A stretch of 64,000 nt of DNA from NCBI GenBank assembly GCA_007693535.1, contig REDK01000078.1:1-64000 (forward strand), given 5' to 3'. The stretch comes from Chromatiaceae bacterium. Lineage in GTDB: Bacteria > Pseudomonadota > Gammaproteobacteria > Chromatiales > Chromatiaceae. A program made the translations under genes and the position numbers. The notes beneath the pieces are model-generated. The model made no database searches. It was not told the origin of the DNA and was given only the letters and a program-made list of their open reading frames with translations. Positions within the stretch are counted from its first letter, which is position 1; every line of letters starts with the position of its first letter. Positions 26,148 through 37,553 of this stretch are shown here, piece by piece.

Positions 26148-27480
26148 GCCGGGGTCGGCCGACCAAGCTCCCACGACCGCGGCCGCGGCCGGCGACCGCC
26201 TGCTGACCCTGGATGCCGCCCATGCCTGGCATCCCTACAGCGCCGCTGGTTCCGCCGACCCACTCTACCCGGTGCGCGCCGCCGCCGGCTGCGAGATCGA
26301 ACTCGTCGATGGCCGTCGCCTGATCGACGGCATGGCCTCCTGGTGGTGCGTGATCCATGGCTACAACCATCCACGCCTGAACCAGGCCGCTGCCGAACAG
26401 CTTGGGCGCATGGCTCATGTGATGTTCGGCGGCCTCACCCATGCCCCGGCGGTGGACCTGATCGAGCGCCTGGTGCATCTGACCCCGGCGCCACTGACCC
26501 GGGTCTTCTTGTGCGACTCGGGCTCGGTGGCAGTCGAGGTGGCGATGAAGATGGCCCTGCAATATCAGCAGGCGGCTGGTCGACCCCGGCGCACCCGCTT
26601 CCTAAGCCTGCGCGGCGGCTATCATGGCGACACCTTGCACGCCATGTCCGTGTGCGATCCGGTCACCGGGATGCACCGGCTGTTCGACGGGCTATTGCCG
26701 CAGCAGGTATTTGCCCCGCGTCCGGCCGCTGCCTTCGGGGCCCCCTGTCCGCCCGCCGCCATCGCCGCCTGTGCCGAGCTGATCGCCAGCCATCGCGACG
26801 AGCTGGCGGCGGTGATCCTGGAGCCGATCGTCCAAGGCGCTGGTGGCATGCACTTTTACAGTGCCGACTATCTGGCCCAGGTCCGCGCCCTATGCGACGT
26901 GCATGATGTCCTCCTGATCGCCGACGAGATCGCCACTGGATTCGGCCGTACCGGCCGCCTGTTCGCCTGCGAGCATGCCGGCATCGCGCCGGATCTCATG
27001 ACCGTCGGCAAGGCCCTGACTGGAGGCTATTTGACACTCGCGGCGACGCTCACCACGGCGAACGTGGCCGCCACTATCGCCAGCGCCGCTCCCGGCGTCT
27101 TCATGCACGGCCCGACCTTCATGGGCAATCCGCTGGCCTGCGCCATCGCCAATGCCAGCATCGATCTGCTGCTGGCCACCGACTGGTCGGCCAACATTGC
27201 CCGTATCGAGGCCGCTCTGCGAGCTGGTCTCGCCCCCTGCCAGGGCCTCTCCGGCGTGGTCGACGTGCGCGTGCTCGGCGCCATCGGCGTGGTCGAACTG
27301 GCGCAGCCGGTGCCGATGCCGTTGGTGCAAAAACTGTTTGTCGACCATGGCGTCTGGGTGCGGCCATTCGGACGCCTGATCTATCTCATGCCGCCCTACA
27401 TCATCAGCAGAGTCCAGTTGCAGCGCCTGACCGATGTGGTCTGCGTGGTCGTGAACGGGCTGTCGGCACAGCGGCCCTAA
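26140..27480 (+). CDS. bioA: Adenosylmethionine-8-amino-7-oxononanoate aminotransferase
   Basis: A 446-aa PLP enzyme (DAPA synthase) that converts 8-amino-7-oxononanoate to 7,8-diaminononanoate using S-adenosylmethionine as amino donor, in biotin synthesis. WHPYSAAG near the N-terminus, MASWWCVIHGYNHP, CDSGSVAVEVAMKMA, SLRGGYHGDT, the Asp of IADEIATGFGRTG (PLP N1 partner) and the Schiff-base lysine in TVGKALTGGYL all match BioA. The C-terminal GVWVRPFG/YLMPPYI is also conserved. Start overlaps the preceding small gene (ATG 26140). Other bio genes are not in the window. Confidence 0.93.
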   Translation: MPEPGSADQAPTTAAAAGDRLLTLDAAHAWHPYSAAGSADPLYPVRAAAGCEIELVDGRRLIDGMASWWCVIHGYNHPRLNQAAAEQLGRMAHVMFGGLTHAPAVDLIERLVHLTPAPLTRVFLCDSGSVAVEVAMKMALQYQQAAGRPRRTRFLSLRGGYHGDTLHAMSVCDPVTGMHRLFDGLLPQQVFAPRPAAAFGAPCPPAAIAACAELIASHRDELAAVILEPIVQGAGGMHFYSADYLAQVRALCDVHDVLLIADEIATGFGRTGRLFACEHAGIAPDLMTVGKALTGGYLTLAATLTTANVAATIASAAPGVFMHGPTFMGNPLACAIANASIDLLLATDWSANIARIEAALRAGLAPCQGLSGVVDVRVLGAIGVVELAQPVPMPLVQKLFVDHGVWVRPFGRLIYLMPPYIISRVQLQRLTDVVCVVVNGLSAQRP

Positions 27481-27694
27481 CCAGCACGCGGGGCAGTTCT
27501 CCCGTCGTAAACGCCCACCCGGCGATCCCCGCCGACCACCGCCTGGACGAGCAGCAGTCATCGCGAGCAACCCGAGTCGAGACGCATCGGCCGTGCGTAA
27601 AGTCAATCAATTCCACTCCCCGTGCATGGCTGAAGCCGAGGCCCTATGCTAAGGTGCCGGCTCCAGCGGAACCCTCGGGGCGATGTCGATCAGT

Positions 27695-27724
27695 AGGCGT
27701 TGCCAACCAGTGTCGGCAACGCCT
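27695..27724. promoter_or_regulatory. Perfect inverted repeat upstream of the tryptophanase-like gene
   Basis: AGGCGTTGCC and GGCAACGCCT, ten matching bases separated by ten, ending 76 bp before the GTG start. It could be a regulator-binding palindrome or a hairpin terminating the bioA transcript; no U-run follows. Confidence 0.5.
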
Positions 27725-27800
27725 TGCCGGCCGGCGGCAACCGCTTGTCCATCTGCATCGCCCTGCTGATCCGTGCCACTCACCGCGCCATGGTCCCATC

Positions 27801-29249
27801 GTGTCCGACGTCAAACTCTATTCCGGCGAAACCTTACCGCTAGAGATGCACAAGGTTCGCATCGTCCAGAAGCTCAATCTCATTCCGATCGAGCAGCGCT
27901 ATGCTGCGATCACCGCGGCCGGCAATAACACCTTCCTGCTCAAGAACCGCGATGTATTTCTGGACATGCTGACTGACAGCGGCGTCAACGCCATGAGCGA
28001 TCAGCAGCAGGCGGCGATGATGATCGCCGATGACAGCTATGCCGGCTCAGAGACCTTCTATCGCCTGGAGGCGAAGATCGAGGAACTCTTTGGCATGCCC
28101 TACTTCCTGCCGGCACATCAGGGGCGCGCCTGCGAGAGCATTATCGCCCAAGTCTTCGTCAGGCCGGAGACGATTGTCCCCACCAATTATCACTTCACCA
28201 CCACCAAGGCCCATATCACGCTGAACGGCGGCACGGTCGAGGAGATCTTTTGCGACGATGCCCTTGAGGTCACCAGCGACAAGCCCTTCAAGGGCGATAT
28301 CGACCTTGCCAAGCTACAGACGCTGATCGAACGGCACGGGGCCGGCAAGATCGCCTTCCTGCGTATCGAGGCCGGTACCAATCTGATCGGCGGCCAGCCG
28401 GTCTCGCTTGCCAACATGCGGGCGGTTAGCGAGGTCTGTCGCGCACACGACATCCTATTCGTGCTCGATGCCAGCCTGCTCGCCGACAACCTCTATTTCA
28501 ACAAGACTCGCGAGGCCGCCTGTCGCGACATGGATTTGCGGCGCATCACCCGCGAGATCGCTGGGCTGTGCGACCTGATCTACTTCTCCGCGCGCAAGCT
28601 CGGCTGCGCCCGCGGTGGCGGTATCTGCATGCATCGAGAGGATCTCTACAAGCAGATCCGCGACAAGATCGTACTCTACGAGGGTTTCCTCACCTATGGC
28701 GGCATGTCGGTGCGCGAGATCGAGGCGATCCGCGTCGGGCTCGATGAGACCATGGACATGGACATGATCAGCCAAGGGCCGCAGTTCATCCGATTCATGG
28801 TCGAGGAAATGGCGGCCCGCGGCATCCCGGCCATCACCCCTCCGGGTGGTCTCGGCGCCCATATCGATGCCCGCGCCTTCCTATCGCATCTGTCGCAGGC
28901 GGAATATCCGGCGGGAGCGCTCGCGGCCGCCCTGTATCTGGTCAGCGGGGTGCGTGGCATGGAGCGCGGCACCCTCTCGGAACAGCGTCATCCGGATGGC
29001 AGCGAGCGCTTTGCCGACATGGAACTGCTGCGTCTTGCCCTGCCTCGGCGCGTCTTTACGATGTCCCAGGTGAAATACGCGGTCGATCGTATCGCCTGGC
29101 TTTACGAGCATCGCACCCTGGTGGGTGGGCTGCGCTTCACCGAGGAACCCAGCGTGCTGCGCTTCTTCTTCGGCCGCCTGACACCCACCTCGGCCTGGCA
29201 GGAGGCCTTGATCGAGCGCTTCCGCGTAGACCTCGGCGACAGCCTGTAA
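27801..29249 (+). CDS. Tryptophanase / tyrosine phenol-lyase family protein
   Basis: A 482-aa PLP-dependent beta-eliminating lyase. ETLPLEMHKVRIVQKLNL, FLLKNRDVFLDMLTDSGVNAMSD, DDSYAGSETFYRLE and FLPAHQGR are hallmark blocks of TnaA/Tpl. Later come FVLDASLLADN and YFSARKLGCARGGG, in which the Lys aligns with the Schiff-base lysine, and EGFLTYGGMSVREIEA. Such enzymes cleave tryptophan to indole, pyruvate and ammonia, or tyrosine to phenol; which one this is cannot be decided by eye. GTG 27801 starts the conserved N-terminus (SDVKLYSGE). No tnaC-like leader peptide was identified, and no permease follows. A tRNA-Val gene comes 183 bp later. Confidence 0.88.
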   Translation: MSDVKLYSGETLPLEMHKVRIVQKLNLIPIEQRYAAITAAGNNTFLLKNRDVFLDMLTDSGVNAMSDQQQAAMMIADDSYAGSETFYRLEAKIEELFGMPYFLPAHQGRACESIIAQVFVRPETIVPTNYHFTTTKAHITLNGGTVEEIFCDDALEVTSDKPFKGDIDLAKLQTLIERHGAGKIAFLRIEAGTNLIGGQPVSLANMRAVSEVCRAHDILFVLDASLLADNLYFNKTREAACRDMDLRRITREIAGLCDLIYFSARKLGCARGGGICMHREDLYKQIRDKIVLYEGFLTYGGMSVREIEAIRVGLDETMDMDMISQGPQFIRFMVEEMAARGIPAITPPGGLGAHIDARAFLSHLSQAEYPAGALAAALYLVSGVRGMERGTLSEQRHPDGSERFADMELLRLALPRRVFTMSQVKYAVDRIAWLYEHRTLVGGLRFTEEPSVLRFFFGRLTPTSAWQEALIERFRVDLGDSL

Positions 29250-29432
29250 CCAGCCGCCCGCCCAGCTCGGGCCGCCTTCCCACGACCGGGCAGCCCGCGG
29301 CGGCAGATCCTGGACGAGACTCGGAACGATGCGCCACTGGCAACAGCGGCCCCAGCAACGCCATCCGCACCGGTTGCAGCAGTCGGCACTTGCCAACCAA
29401 CCACAGGTTCTGTACTCTTGCCGGCTTGCGAC

Positions 29433-29509
29433 AGGCGCGTAGCTCAGCTGGTTAGAGCACCACCTTGACATGGTGGGGGTCGGTGGTTCGAGTCCACTCG
29501 CGCCTACCA
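29433..29509 (+). tRNA. tRNA-Val (anticodon GAC)
   Basis: 77 nt including an encoded CCA. The acceptor arms AGGCGCG/CGCGCCT pair perfectly, the D arm is TAGCTCAGCTGGTTAGAGCA, the anticodon loop TTGACAT carries GAC, and the T arm contains GGTTCGAGTCC. It reads GUC/GUU valine codons. It stands alone between the tryptophanase-like gene and thrS. Confidence 0.95.
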
Positions 29510-29843
29510 ACGCACCAGGCCGCCAGGCTTCACGGATCGTCGGTCAGCATCGGCCCCCTCGCCGCATGCCAACCGCTGACCGGAACTGGCGGCTTTTCTG
29601 TTGTTCCCCATCGAACCGTCCGGGAACTGCCCGGCAAGTACTGGATGGCCATCAGGCCCCTCCCGCAAAGTCAGGCCAAGTGGCTGTTATCAGTGCCGCA
29701 TTCAGTACTGGCACCATCGGTGGTCTCTCGTCTTGGGCTCGGCGGATCTTGCTGCTCCCGGCGGGCGGCCCTGGGGAGGCGCGGTTTTTGCACACATCAT
29801 GTGATCCTTGGTATCGATCACCACTGACAACGCAGGTCTTCCC
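29510..29843. other. thrS leader region
   Basis: About 330 bp between tRNA-Val and thrS; it should hold the promoter of the thrS block. I see no tRNA-Thr-like operator with confidence and no riboswitch. Confidence 0.35.
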
Positions 29844-31766
29844 ATGCCCCAGATCACCCTCCCTGATGGCTCTCGCCGCGACTTCGATGCCCCGGTCCGA
29901 GTGCAGGACATCGCCGCTGCGATAGGCCCTGGCCTGGCCAGGGCAGCCCTGGCAGGGCGGGTGGATGGTCGACTGGTCGACCTCTCCTATCTGGTCGAGC
30001 AGGATGCCGAGGTCGCTATCGTGACCCGCAAGGACGAGGCCGCACTGGAGCTGCTCCGGCACGATGCCGCCCATGTGATGGCCCAGGCGGTGCAGGAACT
30101 CTACCCGGGCACCCAGGTCACGATCGGGCCGGCTATCGAGAACGGCTTTTATTACGATTTTGCCCGTACCGAGCCCTTCACTCCCGATGACCTGACGGCG
30201 ATAGAGTCACGCATGCACGAGATCGTCAAGCGCGATCTGCCTGTCGTCCGCGAGATCTGGGACCGTGACCATGCCCGCCAGACCTTCGCCGCCATCGGTG
30301 AGACCTACAAGGTCGAGATCATCGACGAGATCCCAACGGATGAACCGCTGTCGGTCTACCGTCAAGGCGACTGGTTCGATGTCTGCCGTGGACCACACTT
30401 GCCCAGCACCGGCCGCCTCGGCGATGGCTTCAAGCTGACCAGGGTGGCTGGCGCCTATTGGCGCGGCGATGCCCGCAACGCCATGCTGCAGCGTATCTAC
30501 GGCACGGCTTGGCGTGATCGTAAAGAACTGGCGGCCTGGCTGCACCAGCTAGAAGAGGCCGAAAAGCGTGATCACCGGCGCCTGGGCCGCAAGCTGGACC
30601 TGTTCCACTTCCAGGACGAGGCCCCCGGCATGGCCTTCTGGCACGAGAAAGGGCGCCGACTCTATCGCCAGATCGAGCAATACATGCGCAGCCGCTTGGA
30701 GCAGTACGGCTACCAGGAGGTGGAAACCCCGCAGGTGCTCGATCGCTCGCTGTGGGAACGTTCCGGCCACTGGGAAAAATTCGCCGCGGACATGTTTACG
30801 ACGCATCTGGACGATCGCGACTACGCAATCAAGCCGATGAACTGCCCCGGCCACATCCAGCTCTACAACCAGGGTCTGCGCAGCTATCGCGACTTGCCGC
30901 TGCGGCTGGCCGAGTTCGGCGTCGTACATCGTAACGAGCCCTCTGGTACCCTCCACGGGCTGATGCGGGCGCGCCGTTTCACTCAAGACGATGCCCACGT
31001 CTTCTGTACCGAAGAGCAATTGCAGGGCGAGGTCGCGACCCTGATCGAGATGGTCTTCGAGACTTACCGGGACTTCGGGTTCAACGACATCGAACTGGCA
31101 CTGTCGCTGCGCCCGCAACAACGCGTCGGCAGCGATGACCTCTGGGATAAGGGCGAGGCAGCCCTGGAGGAATCGCTGCGGGCCAAGGGCCTTGACTTCA
31201 GCATCAAGCCCGGCGAGGGGGCCTTCTACGGACCGAAGATCGAGTTCACGTTGCGTGATAGCATCGGGCGCACCTGGCAGTGCGGGACTATCCAGGTGGA
31301 TTTTTCAATGCCCGGACGTCTAGGCGCCCACTATATCGCCGAGGACAACAGCAAGCAGGTGCCGGTGATGATTCACCGGGCCATCCTCGGCTCGATGGAG
31401 CGCTTCATCGGCATCCTGATCGAACACTATGCTGGGGCACTGCCGGTCTGGCTGGCACCGGTGCAGGCGATGGCCATGAATATCACCGACCGCCAGGCCC
31501 CGTATGTCGAGCAGGTCACTAAGACATTGCGTGACAAAGGATTCCGTGTCCATGCAGACTTGAGGAACGAAAAGATCGGCTATAAAATCCGCGAGCATAC
31601 GCTGCAGAAAGTGCCGTATCTGTTGGTCATGGGCGACCGCGAGGTCGATAGCGGCACCCTCGCGCTGCGCGATCGTGACGGTCGTGACCTGGGCAGCCTC
31701 GGGATCGATGAGTTTGTCGACCGGTTACACGACCAGGTGTCCCGGCGCACGCCGTTGCTGGAGTGA
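29844..31766 (+). CDS. thrS: Threonine--tRNA ligase
   Basis: A 640-aa class II synthetase. TGS domain at the N-terminus ([15 protein letters not shown]), editing/SAD domain ([17 protein letters not shown] with HxxxH and later [19 protein letters not shown]), and catalytic core with motif 1 near [15 protein letters not shown], motif 2 [20 protein letters not shown] and motif 3 [18 protein letters not shown]. The zinc ligands are the Cys of MNCPGH and two His residues (DDAHVF and IHRAIL). The anticodon-binding domain closes the protein. ATG 29844 is used; the track start 12 codons earlier lacks a site. It is the first gene of the thrS-infC-rpmI-rplT-pheST-ihfA block. Confidence 0.97.
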   Translation: MPQITLPDGSRRDFDAPVRVQDIAAAIGPGLARAALAGRVDGRLVDLSYLVEQDAEVAIVTRKDEAALELLRHDAAHVMAQAVQELYPGTQVTIGPAIENGFYYDFARTEPFTPDDLTAIESRMHEIVKRDLPVVREIWDRDHARQTFAAIGETYKVEIIDEIPTDEPLSVYRQGDWFDVCRGPHLPSTGRLGDGFKLTRVAGAYWRGDARNAMLQRIYGTAWRDRKELAAWLHQLEEAEKRDHRRLGRKLDLFHFQDEAPGMAFWHEKGRRLYRQIEQYMRSRLEQYGYQEVETPQVLDRSLWERSGHWEKFAADMFTTHLDDRDYAIKPMNCPGHIQLYNQGLRSYRDLPLRLAEFGVVHRNEPSGTLHGLMRARRFTQDDAHVFCTEEQLQGEVATLIEMVFETYRDFGFNDIELALSLRPQQRVGSDDLWDKGEAALEESLRAKGLDFSIKPGEGAFYGPKIEFTLRDSIGRTWQCGTIQVDFSMPGRLGAHYIAEDNSKQVPVMIHRAILGSMERFIGILIEHYAGALPVWLAPVQAMAMNITDRQAPYVEQVTKTLRDKGFRVHADLRNEKIGYKIREHTLQKVPYLLVMGDREVDSGTLALRDRDGRDLGSLGIDEFVDRLHDQVSRRTPLLE

Positions 31767-31822
31767 GCTAGCGTTGGAGTGATGTGCAGAGGCGGCGCAG
31801 CCGCAGGCCCGGCCAAGGCCTT

Positions 31823-31988
31823 AGGAGGTTGCTGGAAACCTTGATGCCAGATGACGCAGGGTTGACGTTCGCCTTCCGTCCACCCTCAAGGAGGGCTGGC
31901 GGGAGCATGGCAAGCTCGGTGAGCGCCAGTGCGGCGCCGAAGGCGGGCGTCAAGACCAGTCAGATGGTCTGCAAGTTAACAGAGGTCG
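31823..31988 (+). repeat. Dispersed 157-bp intergenic repeat, copy A
   Basis: Begins AGGAGGTTGCTGGAAACC, contains ATGCCAGATGACGCAGGGTTGACGTTCGCC, AAGGAGGGCTGGCGGGAGCAT and GGCGGGCGTCAAGACCAGTCAGATGG, and ends near GCAAGTTAAC. Full-length copy of the family seen at 16680 and 43000. It separates thrS from infC, which are usually close together. Confidence 0.8.
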
Positions 31989-32281
31989 ACTTAATCAGGT
32001 CCTCCTCGCCGCCCTGCCTCGCCGCTGATCGGCATGTTGGCCGCAGCAACCTGGCCAAGTCCGCCTGCCCAGGGCTTGCCTGATGAGCAGAGCGGTCACA
32101 ACGGCCGACAGCGTCCGTTGACGTCGCCTGTGAAGCCGCCTGCCCGGCTGCGAACCGAGTTCGATAGGAATCCTGGCCCAAGCGGGGCGTTGGCACGATC
32201 GCCAACCCAGACCGCCCAATGCCGGAGTTGACGGCGCGCGCAACCCGCGCGGCATTTTTTTGATCTTTGGAGGAGCCTGCT
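31989..32281. other. infC leader region
   Basis: About 290 bp between repeat A and infC, with no gene. It ends in a hairpin plus T-run (separate entry) and the infC ribosome-binding site. Confidence 0.5.
32235..32261 (+). terminator. Terminator-like hairpin in the infC leader
   Basis: CGCGCG-CAACC-CGCGCG (six-pair stem), then GCA and seven T, ending about 20 bases upstream of the infC start. It could end readthrough from thrS or act as an attenuator of infC. Confidence 0.55.
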
Positions 32282-32800
32282 ATCGCTGCGCCAAAACGTA
32301 ACCGCGTCAATGACGAAATCACCGCCAGCACGGTCCGGTTGATCGGCGCGGATGGACAACAGGTCGGGGTCATCGATCTCGCCACGGCGATCGAGCGTGC
32401 CAATGCCGACGGCTTTGATGTGGTCGAGATCGACCCGAATGCCGATCCGCCGGTGTGTCGGCTCATGGACTTTGGTCGCTTTCTGTTCGACCAGAAGAAG
32501 AAGAAGGCCGAGCAGCGTAAGCGGCAGAAACAGGTCCAGGTCAAAGAGGTCAAGTTTCGTCCCGGAACCGATATCGGCGACTACCAGGTCAAGTTACGTA
32601 ACCTGCAGCGGTTTCTCGCCGATGGCGACAAGGCCAAGGTCACCATGCGGTTTCGTGGCCGAGAGCATGCCCATCGGGAATTGGGACTGGACCTGTTACG
32701 GCGGGTAGAAAAAGATCTCGCCGAAGTCAGTGTCGTGGAGCAGCAGCCGCAGATGGAAGGGCGGCAAATGGTGATGGTGCTCGGCCCGAAAAAACGCTGA
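32282..32800 (+). CDS. infC: Translation initiation factor IF-3, AUC start
   Basis: A 172-aa factor that binds the 30S subunit and proofreads start codons. The sequence ([27 protein letters not shown]-like [54 protein letters not shown]) is typical over the full length. No ATG or GTG lies near the conserved N-terminus. GGAGGA at 32269-32274 points to ATC at 32282 as the start codon, in line with the rare AUU/AUC starts of infC that let IF-3 repress its own translation. The track's TTG 32267 overlaps the ribosome-binding site and is unlikely. Confidence 0.95.
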   Translation: MAAPKRNRVNDEITASTVRLIGADGQQVGVIDLATAIERANADGFDVVEIDPNADPPVCRLMDFGRFLFDQKKKKAEQRKRQKQVQVKEVKFRPGTDIGDYQVKLRNLQRFLADGDKAKVTMRFRGREHAHRELGLDLLRRVEKDLAEVSVVEQQPQMEGRQMVMVLGPKKR

Positions 32801-32906
32801 ATCTTCTGCCATCGCGCAAACCACTGAATCGCTGCCGATACGCAACACCCCGGGCCGGGCTTCCGGTAGGTGCTGCCTCCAACAATACTCCCAACGGAGA
32901 CGACAA

Positions 32907-33104
32907 ATGCCCAAGCTCAAGACCAACCGCGGTGCGGCGAAACGCTTCGCTACCACTGCCTCCGGACTGTTCAAGCGCAATGCCTCGCATCGCCGCCATA
33001 TCCTGACCAAGAAGGCGTCTAAGCGCAAACGCCAGTTGCGTAACCCGCACCTGCTGCATCGTGCTGACGAGCGCGCGGCGCGGCGCATGCTGCCCTATTG
33101 CTAA
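32907..33104 (+). CDS. rpmI: 50S ribosomal protein L35
   Basis: 65 aa, full length. [43 protein letters not shown] and the MLPYC end match bL35. GGAGA lies nine bases before ATG 32907. The 106-bp gap after infC and the close spacing to rplT (24 bp) fit the infC-rpmI-rplT operon, where L20 represses translation of rpmI and rplT in E. coli. Confidence 0.97.
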   Translation: MPKLKTNRGAAKRFATTASGLFKRNASHRRHILTKKASKRKRQLRNPHLLHRADERAARRMLPYC

Positions 33105-33128
33105 CGCTACTCAGACCGGAGATCATCC

Positions 33129-33494
33129 ATGCCTAGAGTCAAACGCGGCGTTACCGCGCATGCCCGTCACAAAAAGGTTCTGAAGGAGGCGAAGGGCTAT
33201 TACGGCGCCCGCAGCAAGGTCTATCGTGTCGCCAAACAAGCCGTCATCAAGGCTGGCCAATACGCTTACCGAGATCGGCGCCAGCGCAAGCGTCAATTCC
33301 GCGCCCTGTGGATTACCCGCATCAATGCCGCCGCCCGTCTGCACGGCCTCTCCTATAGCCGGCTGATGGATGGGCTCAACAAGGCGGGGGTCGCAATCGA
33401 CCGCAAGATGCTGGCCAACCTCGCCTTTAACGACGAACCGGCATTCGCGGTGCTGGCCAAGCAGGCCAAGAACGCCTTGGCCGCGACAGCCTGA
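33129..33494 (+). CDS. rplT: 50S ribosomal protein L20
   Basis: 121 aa. [54 protein letters not shown] and [14 protein letters not shown] are the conserved bL20 sequence. It binds 23S rRNA early in 50S assembly and represses its own operon in related bacteria. GGAGA precedes ATG 33129. Confidence 0.97.
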   Translation: MPRVKRGVTAHARHKKVLKEAKGYYGARSKVYRVAKQAVIKAGQYAYRDRRQRKRQFRALWITRINAAARLHGLSYSRLMDGLNKAGVAIDRKMLANLAFNDEPAFAVLAKQAKNALAATA

Positions 33495-34854
<1,360 letters not shown>

Positions 34855-35020
34855 CCAGATCCGCCCGCCATGTATGCACAAGCCCGCCACGCGCCGACCC
34901 TGGCCCTGACCGCCACGCGCCCGGCTCCCTGCCCGCCCGGCCAGTCCAACATCGGTGACGGTCCAGCGCCCGCCAACGACCAGGCGACCCGATCCAGCGC
35001 CACCGACAAGGGAGACCGTC

Positions 35021-37423
35021 ATGCGCTTCAGTGAGGCCTGGTTGCGGGAATGGGTGGATCCCCCGGTCAATACCCCGACCCTGGTGGAACAACTCACCAT
35101 GGCGGGCCTGGAGGTGGATGCGCTCGTACCGGTGGCGCCACCCTTCAGCGGCGTAGTGGTCGGTGCAGTCATGTCGGTCACGGCGCATCCCGATGCAGCC
35201 AAGTTGCACCTGTGCCAGGTCGATGCCGGTACGGGAGAGCAGCTGCAGATCGTCTGCGGGGCACCGAATGTCGTTGCCGGGATGCGGGTACCCGTGGCGT
35301 TGATCGGGGCGCGGCTACCGGGCGACCTGCGTATCAAAAGGGCCAAACTGCGCGGAGTGGAATCCCGCGGCATGATCTGCTCGGCAGCCGAGCTGGGCCT
35401 GGCCGAGACCTCGGACGGCATTCTCGGTCTCCCTGCCGACGCGCAGATCGGCCGCGACCTGCGCGACTGGCTCGCGCTCGACGATCAGGCGATCGAGGTG
35501 GACTTGACCCCGGACCGGGGAGATTGCCTGAGCGTTGCCGGGATCGCCCGGGAGGTCGGGGTACTGAACCAACTGCCGGTGAGTGGACCGGACCTATCGC
35601 CGGTCGCACCGGTCAACAACGACCGCCAGCCGGTGGAACTGCTTGCCGGGGCGGCCTGCCCGCGCTATCTGTGCCGCATCGTGCGCGGCGTGGATGCAAC
35701 CGCACCGACACCATTGTGGATGCGCGAGCGACTGCGCCGCAGCGGCGTGCGCCCGCTCTCGGCTGTCGTCGATGTCACCAACTACGTGCTGCTGGAACTT
35801 GGCCAACCGCTGCATGCATTCGATCTGGACCGCCTGGCAGGGTCGATCCAGGTGCGCATGGCCGTCGCCGGTGAGCAACTGACCCTGTTGAACGGCGACA
35901 CCCCGACCCTGCGCGAAGATACGTTGATCATCGCCGATACCGCACGGCCGCTGGCCATGGCCGGCATCATGGGGGGTGCCGACAGCGCCGTTTCCGCAGA
36001 TACCCGCGACATCCTGCTGGAAAGCGCCTTCTTCAACCCAACCGCGATCAGTGGACGCGCCCGGGGCTATGGGTTGCACACCGATTCGTCCCATCGCTTT
36101 GAGCGCGGCGTCGATCCGAACCTGCAAGCCCGCGCGCTGGAACGGGCAACTCGGTTGCTGTTAGAGATCTGCGGCGGCGCCCCAGGCCCAGTGGTATCCG
36201 CCCTCGCCGCCGAGCAACTACCGGCGCTGCGCCGCCTGCATCTGCGTCGCGCACGCATCGCCGCAGTGCTCGGTCTGGACCTGGACGGCGATCAGGTCAG
36301 CAGCATCCTGACGCGGCTGGGCCTGACCTTGACAGCAACCGCCGCGGGCTGGGAGGCGACCGTTCCGAGCCATCGCTTCGATCTGCAGCGCGAGGTCGAT
36401 CTGATCGCCGAACTGGGACGGGTGCATGGCTATGACCAGATTCCCATCACGCATGCCAGCTCTGCGGCCGTCCCGCGTGCCAACCCAGAAATGGCCTTCG
36501 ACCTGGAGCGCGCGCGGCTGGCCCTGGTGGCCCGCGGCTATCACGAGGCGATCACCTACAGCTTCGTGAGCCCCGAATTCCAGGCCCTGATCGACCCCGC
36601 GGCGTCTGCCCTGGCGCTCGCCAACCCGTTGTCGGCCGACTTGGGGATGATGCGTACCAGCCTGTGGCCCGGTCTGATCCAGGCGGCCCGCCATAACCTT
36701 GCCCGGCAACAGACGCGGGTGCGTCTGTTCGAGAGCGGACTGCGCTTTCGTCAACAACCGGACGGACTGGCGCAGGAACCAATGCTGGCTGGCATTGTGG
36801 TTGGCCCGGTGCTGCCGGAACAGTGGGGCACAGATGCCCGTCCCGCCGACTTCTTCGACCTTAAGGCCGACCTGGAGGCAGTGGTCAGGCAGGCTGGCGG
36901 TGGCCGCGCCCTGAGCCTGGTGCGCCCAACCACAGATACCGTTACGGCGGTGGGCCATCCGGCGCTGCATCCAGGCCAAAGTGCCGGCATCGAATGCGAC
37001 GGGGTCCGGCTGGGCTGGATCGGCAGCCTGCATCCGGCCCTCACCGCCCGGCTGGAACTCCCGCCCGGGGTGCAGCTATTCGAGTTGGCGACCGCGGGTC
37101 TGAGCGACGGAGCGCGGCCGGCCTTCATGCCGCTGTCGCGTTTCCCGTCCGTGCGTCGCGATCTGGCCATTGTCGTGGATGCCAGGCTGAGTTTCGCCGC
37201 GGTGCGCGCCAGCGTCGAGGCAGCGGCTGGCGAGCTGCTCCGGGAACTGGTGTTGTTTGATGTCTATCAGGGCGAGCACATCGAGGCCGGGCACCGCAGC
37301 ATGGCCCTGGGATTGATTTTACAGGACACATCTCAGACACTTACCGACGATGTCGTAGAACAGGTCAGGGTTCGGGTTGTCGCCCGCCTGGCAGCCGACC
37401 ATGGTGCTCGCCTGCGCGCATGA
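35021..37423 (+). CDS. pheT: Phenylalanine--tRNA ligase subunit beta
   Basis: 800 aa. MRFSEAWLREWVDPP starts the family; a tRNA-binding EMAP-like domain (residues about 40-150, SVTAHPDAAKLHLCQVDAG, IVCGAPNV) is followed by the B3/B4 editing domain (about 205-400) with VVDVTNYVLLELGQPLHAFD, a B5 domain, the catalytic-like core (HGYDQIPIT, TSLWPGLIQAARHNLARQ) and a C-terminal ferredoxin-fold anticodon-binding domain (FPSVRRDLAIVVD). GGAGA precedes ATG 35021. pheS ends 166 bp upstream. Confidence 0.96.
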   Translation: MRFSEAWLREWVDPPVNTPTLVEQLTMAGLEVDALVPVAPPFSGVVVGAVMSVTAHPDAAKLHLCQVDAGTGEQLQIVCGAPNVVAGMRVPVALIGARLPGDLRIKRAKLRGVESRGMICSAAELGLAETSDGILGLPADAQIGRDLRDWLALDDQAIEVDLTPDRGDCLSVAGIAREVGVLNQLPVSGPDLSPVAPVNNDRQPVELLAGAACPRYLCRIVRGVDATAPTPLWMRERLRRSGVRPLSAVVDVTNYVLLELGQPLHAFDLDRLAGSIQVRMAVAGEQLTLLNGDTPTLREDTLIIADTARPLAMAGIMGGADSAVSADTRDILLESAFFNPTAISGRARGYGLHTDSSHRFERGVDPNLQARALERATRLLLEICGGAPGPVVSALAAEQLPALRRLHLRRARIAAVLGLDLDGDQVSSILTRLGLTLTATAAGWEATVPSHRFDLQREVDLIAELGRVHGYDQIPITHASSAAVPRANPEMAFDLERARLALVARGYHEAITYSFVSPEFQALIDPAASALALANPLSADLGMMRTSLWPGLIQAARHNLARQQTRVRLFESGLRFRQQPDGLAQEPMLAGIVVGPVLPEQWGTDARPADFFDLKADLEAVVRQAGGGRALSLVRPTTDTVTAVGHPALHPGQSAGIECDGVRLGWIGSLHPALTARLELPPGVQLFELATAGLSDGARPAFMPLSRFPSVRRDLAIVVDARLSFAAVRASVEAAAGELLRELVLFDVYQGEHIEAGHRSMALGLILQDTSQTLTDDVVEQVRVRVVARLAADHGARLRA

Positions 37424-37553
37424 TCGCTCAGCGGCCGACCTGCAACACGTCGCTCCAGGCCCACCAACGGCGCTATGGTAACCCACTGCAAGACCAGTGG
37501 CGGCTAGCAAACAACAACCCACGCGACGGGCACGGCGCGGAGACTACGACGAC

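Noticed and set aside
29510-29843. T-box or tRNA-like operator upstream of thrS
   Set aside because: T-boxes are not expected in gammaproteobacteria and no tRNA-Thr-like anticodon hairpin could be recognised by eye.
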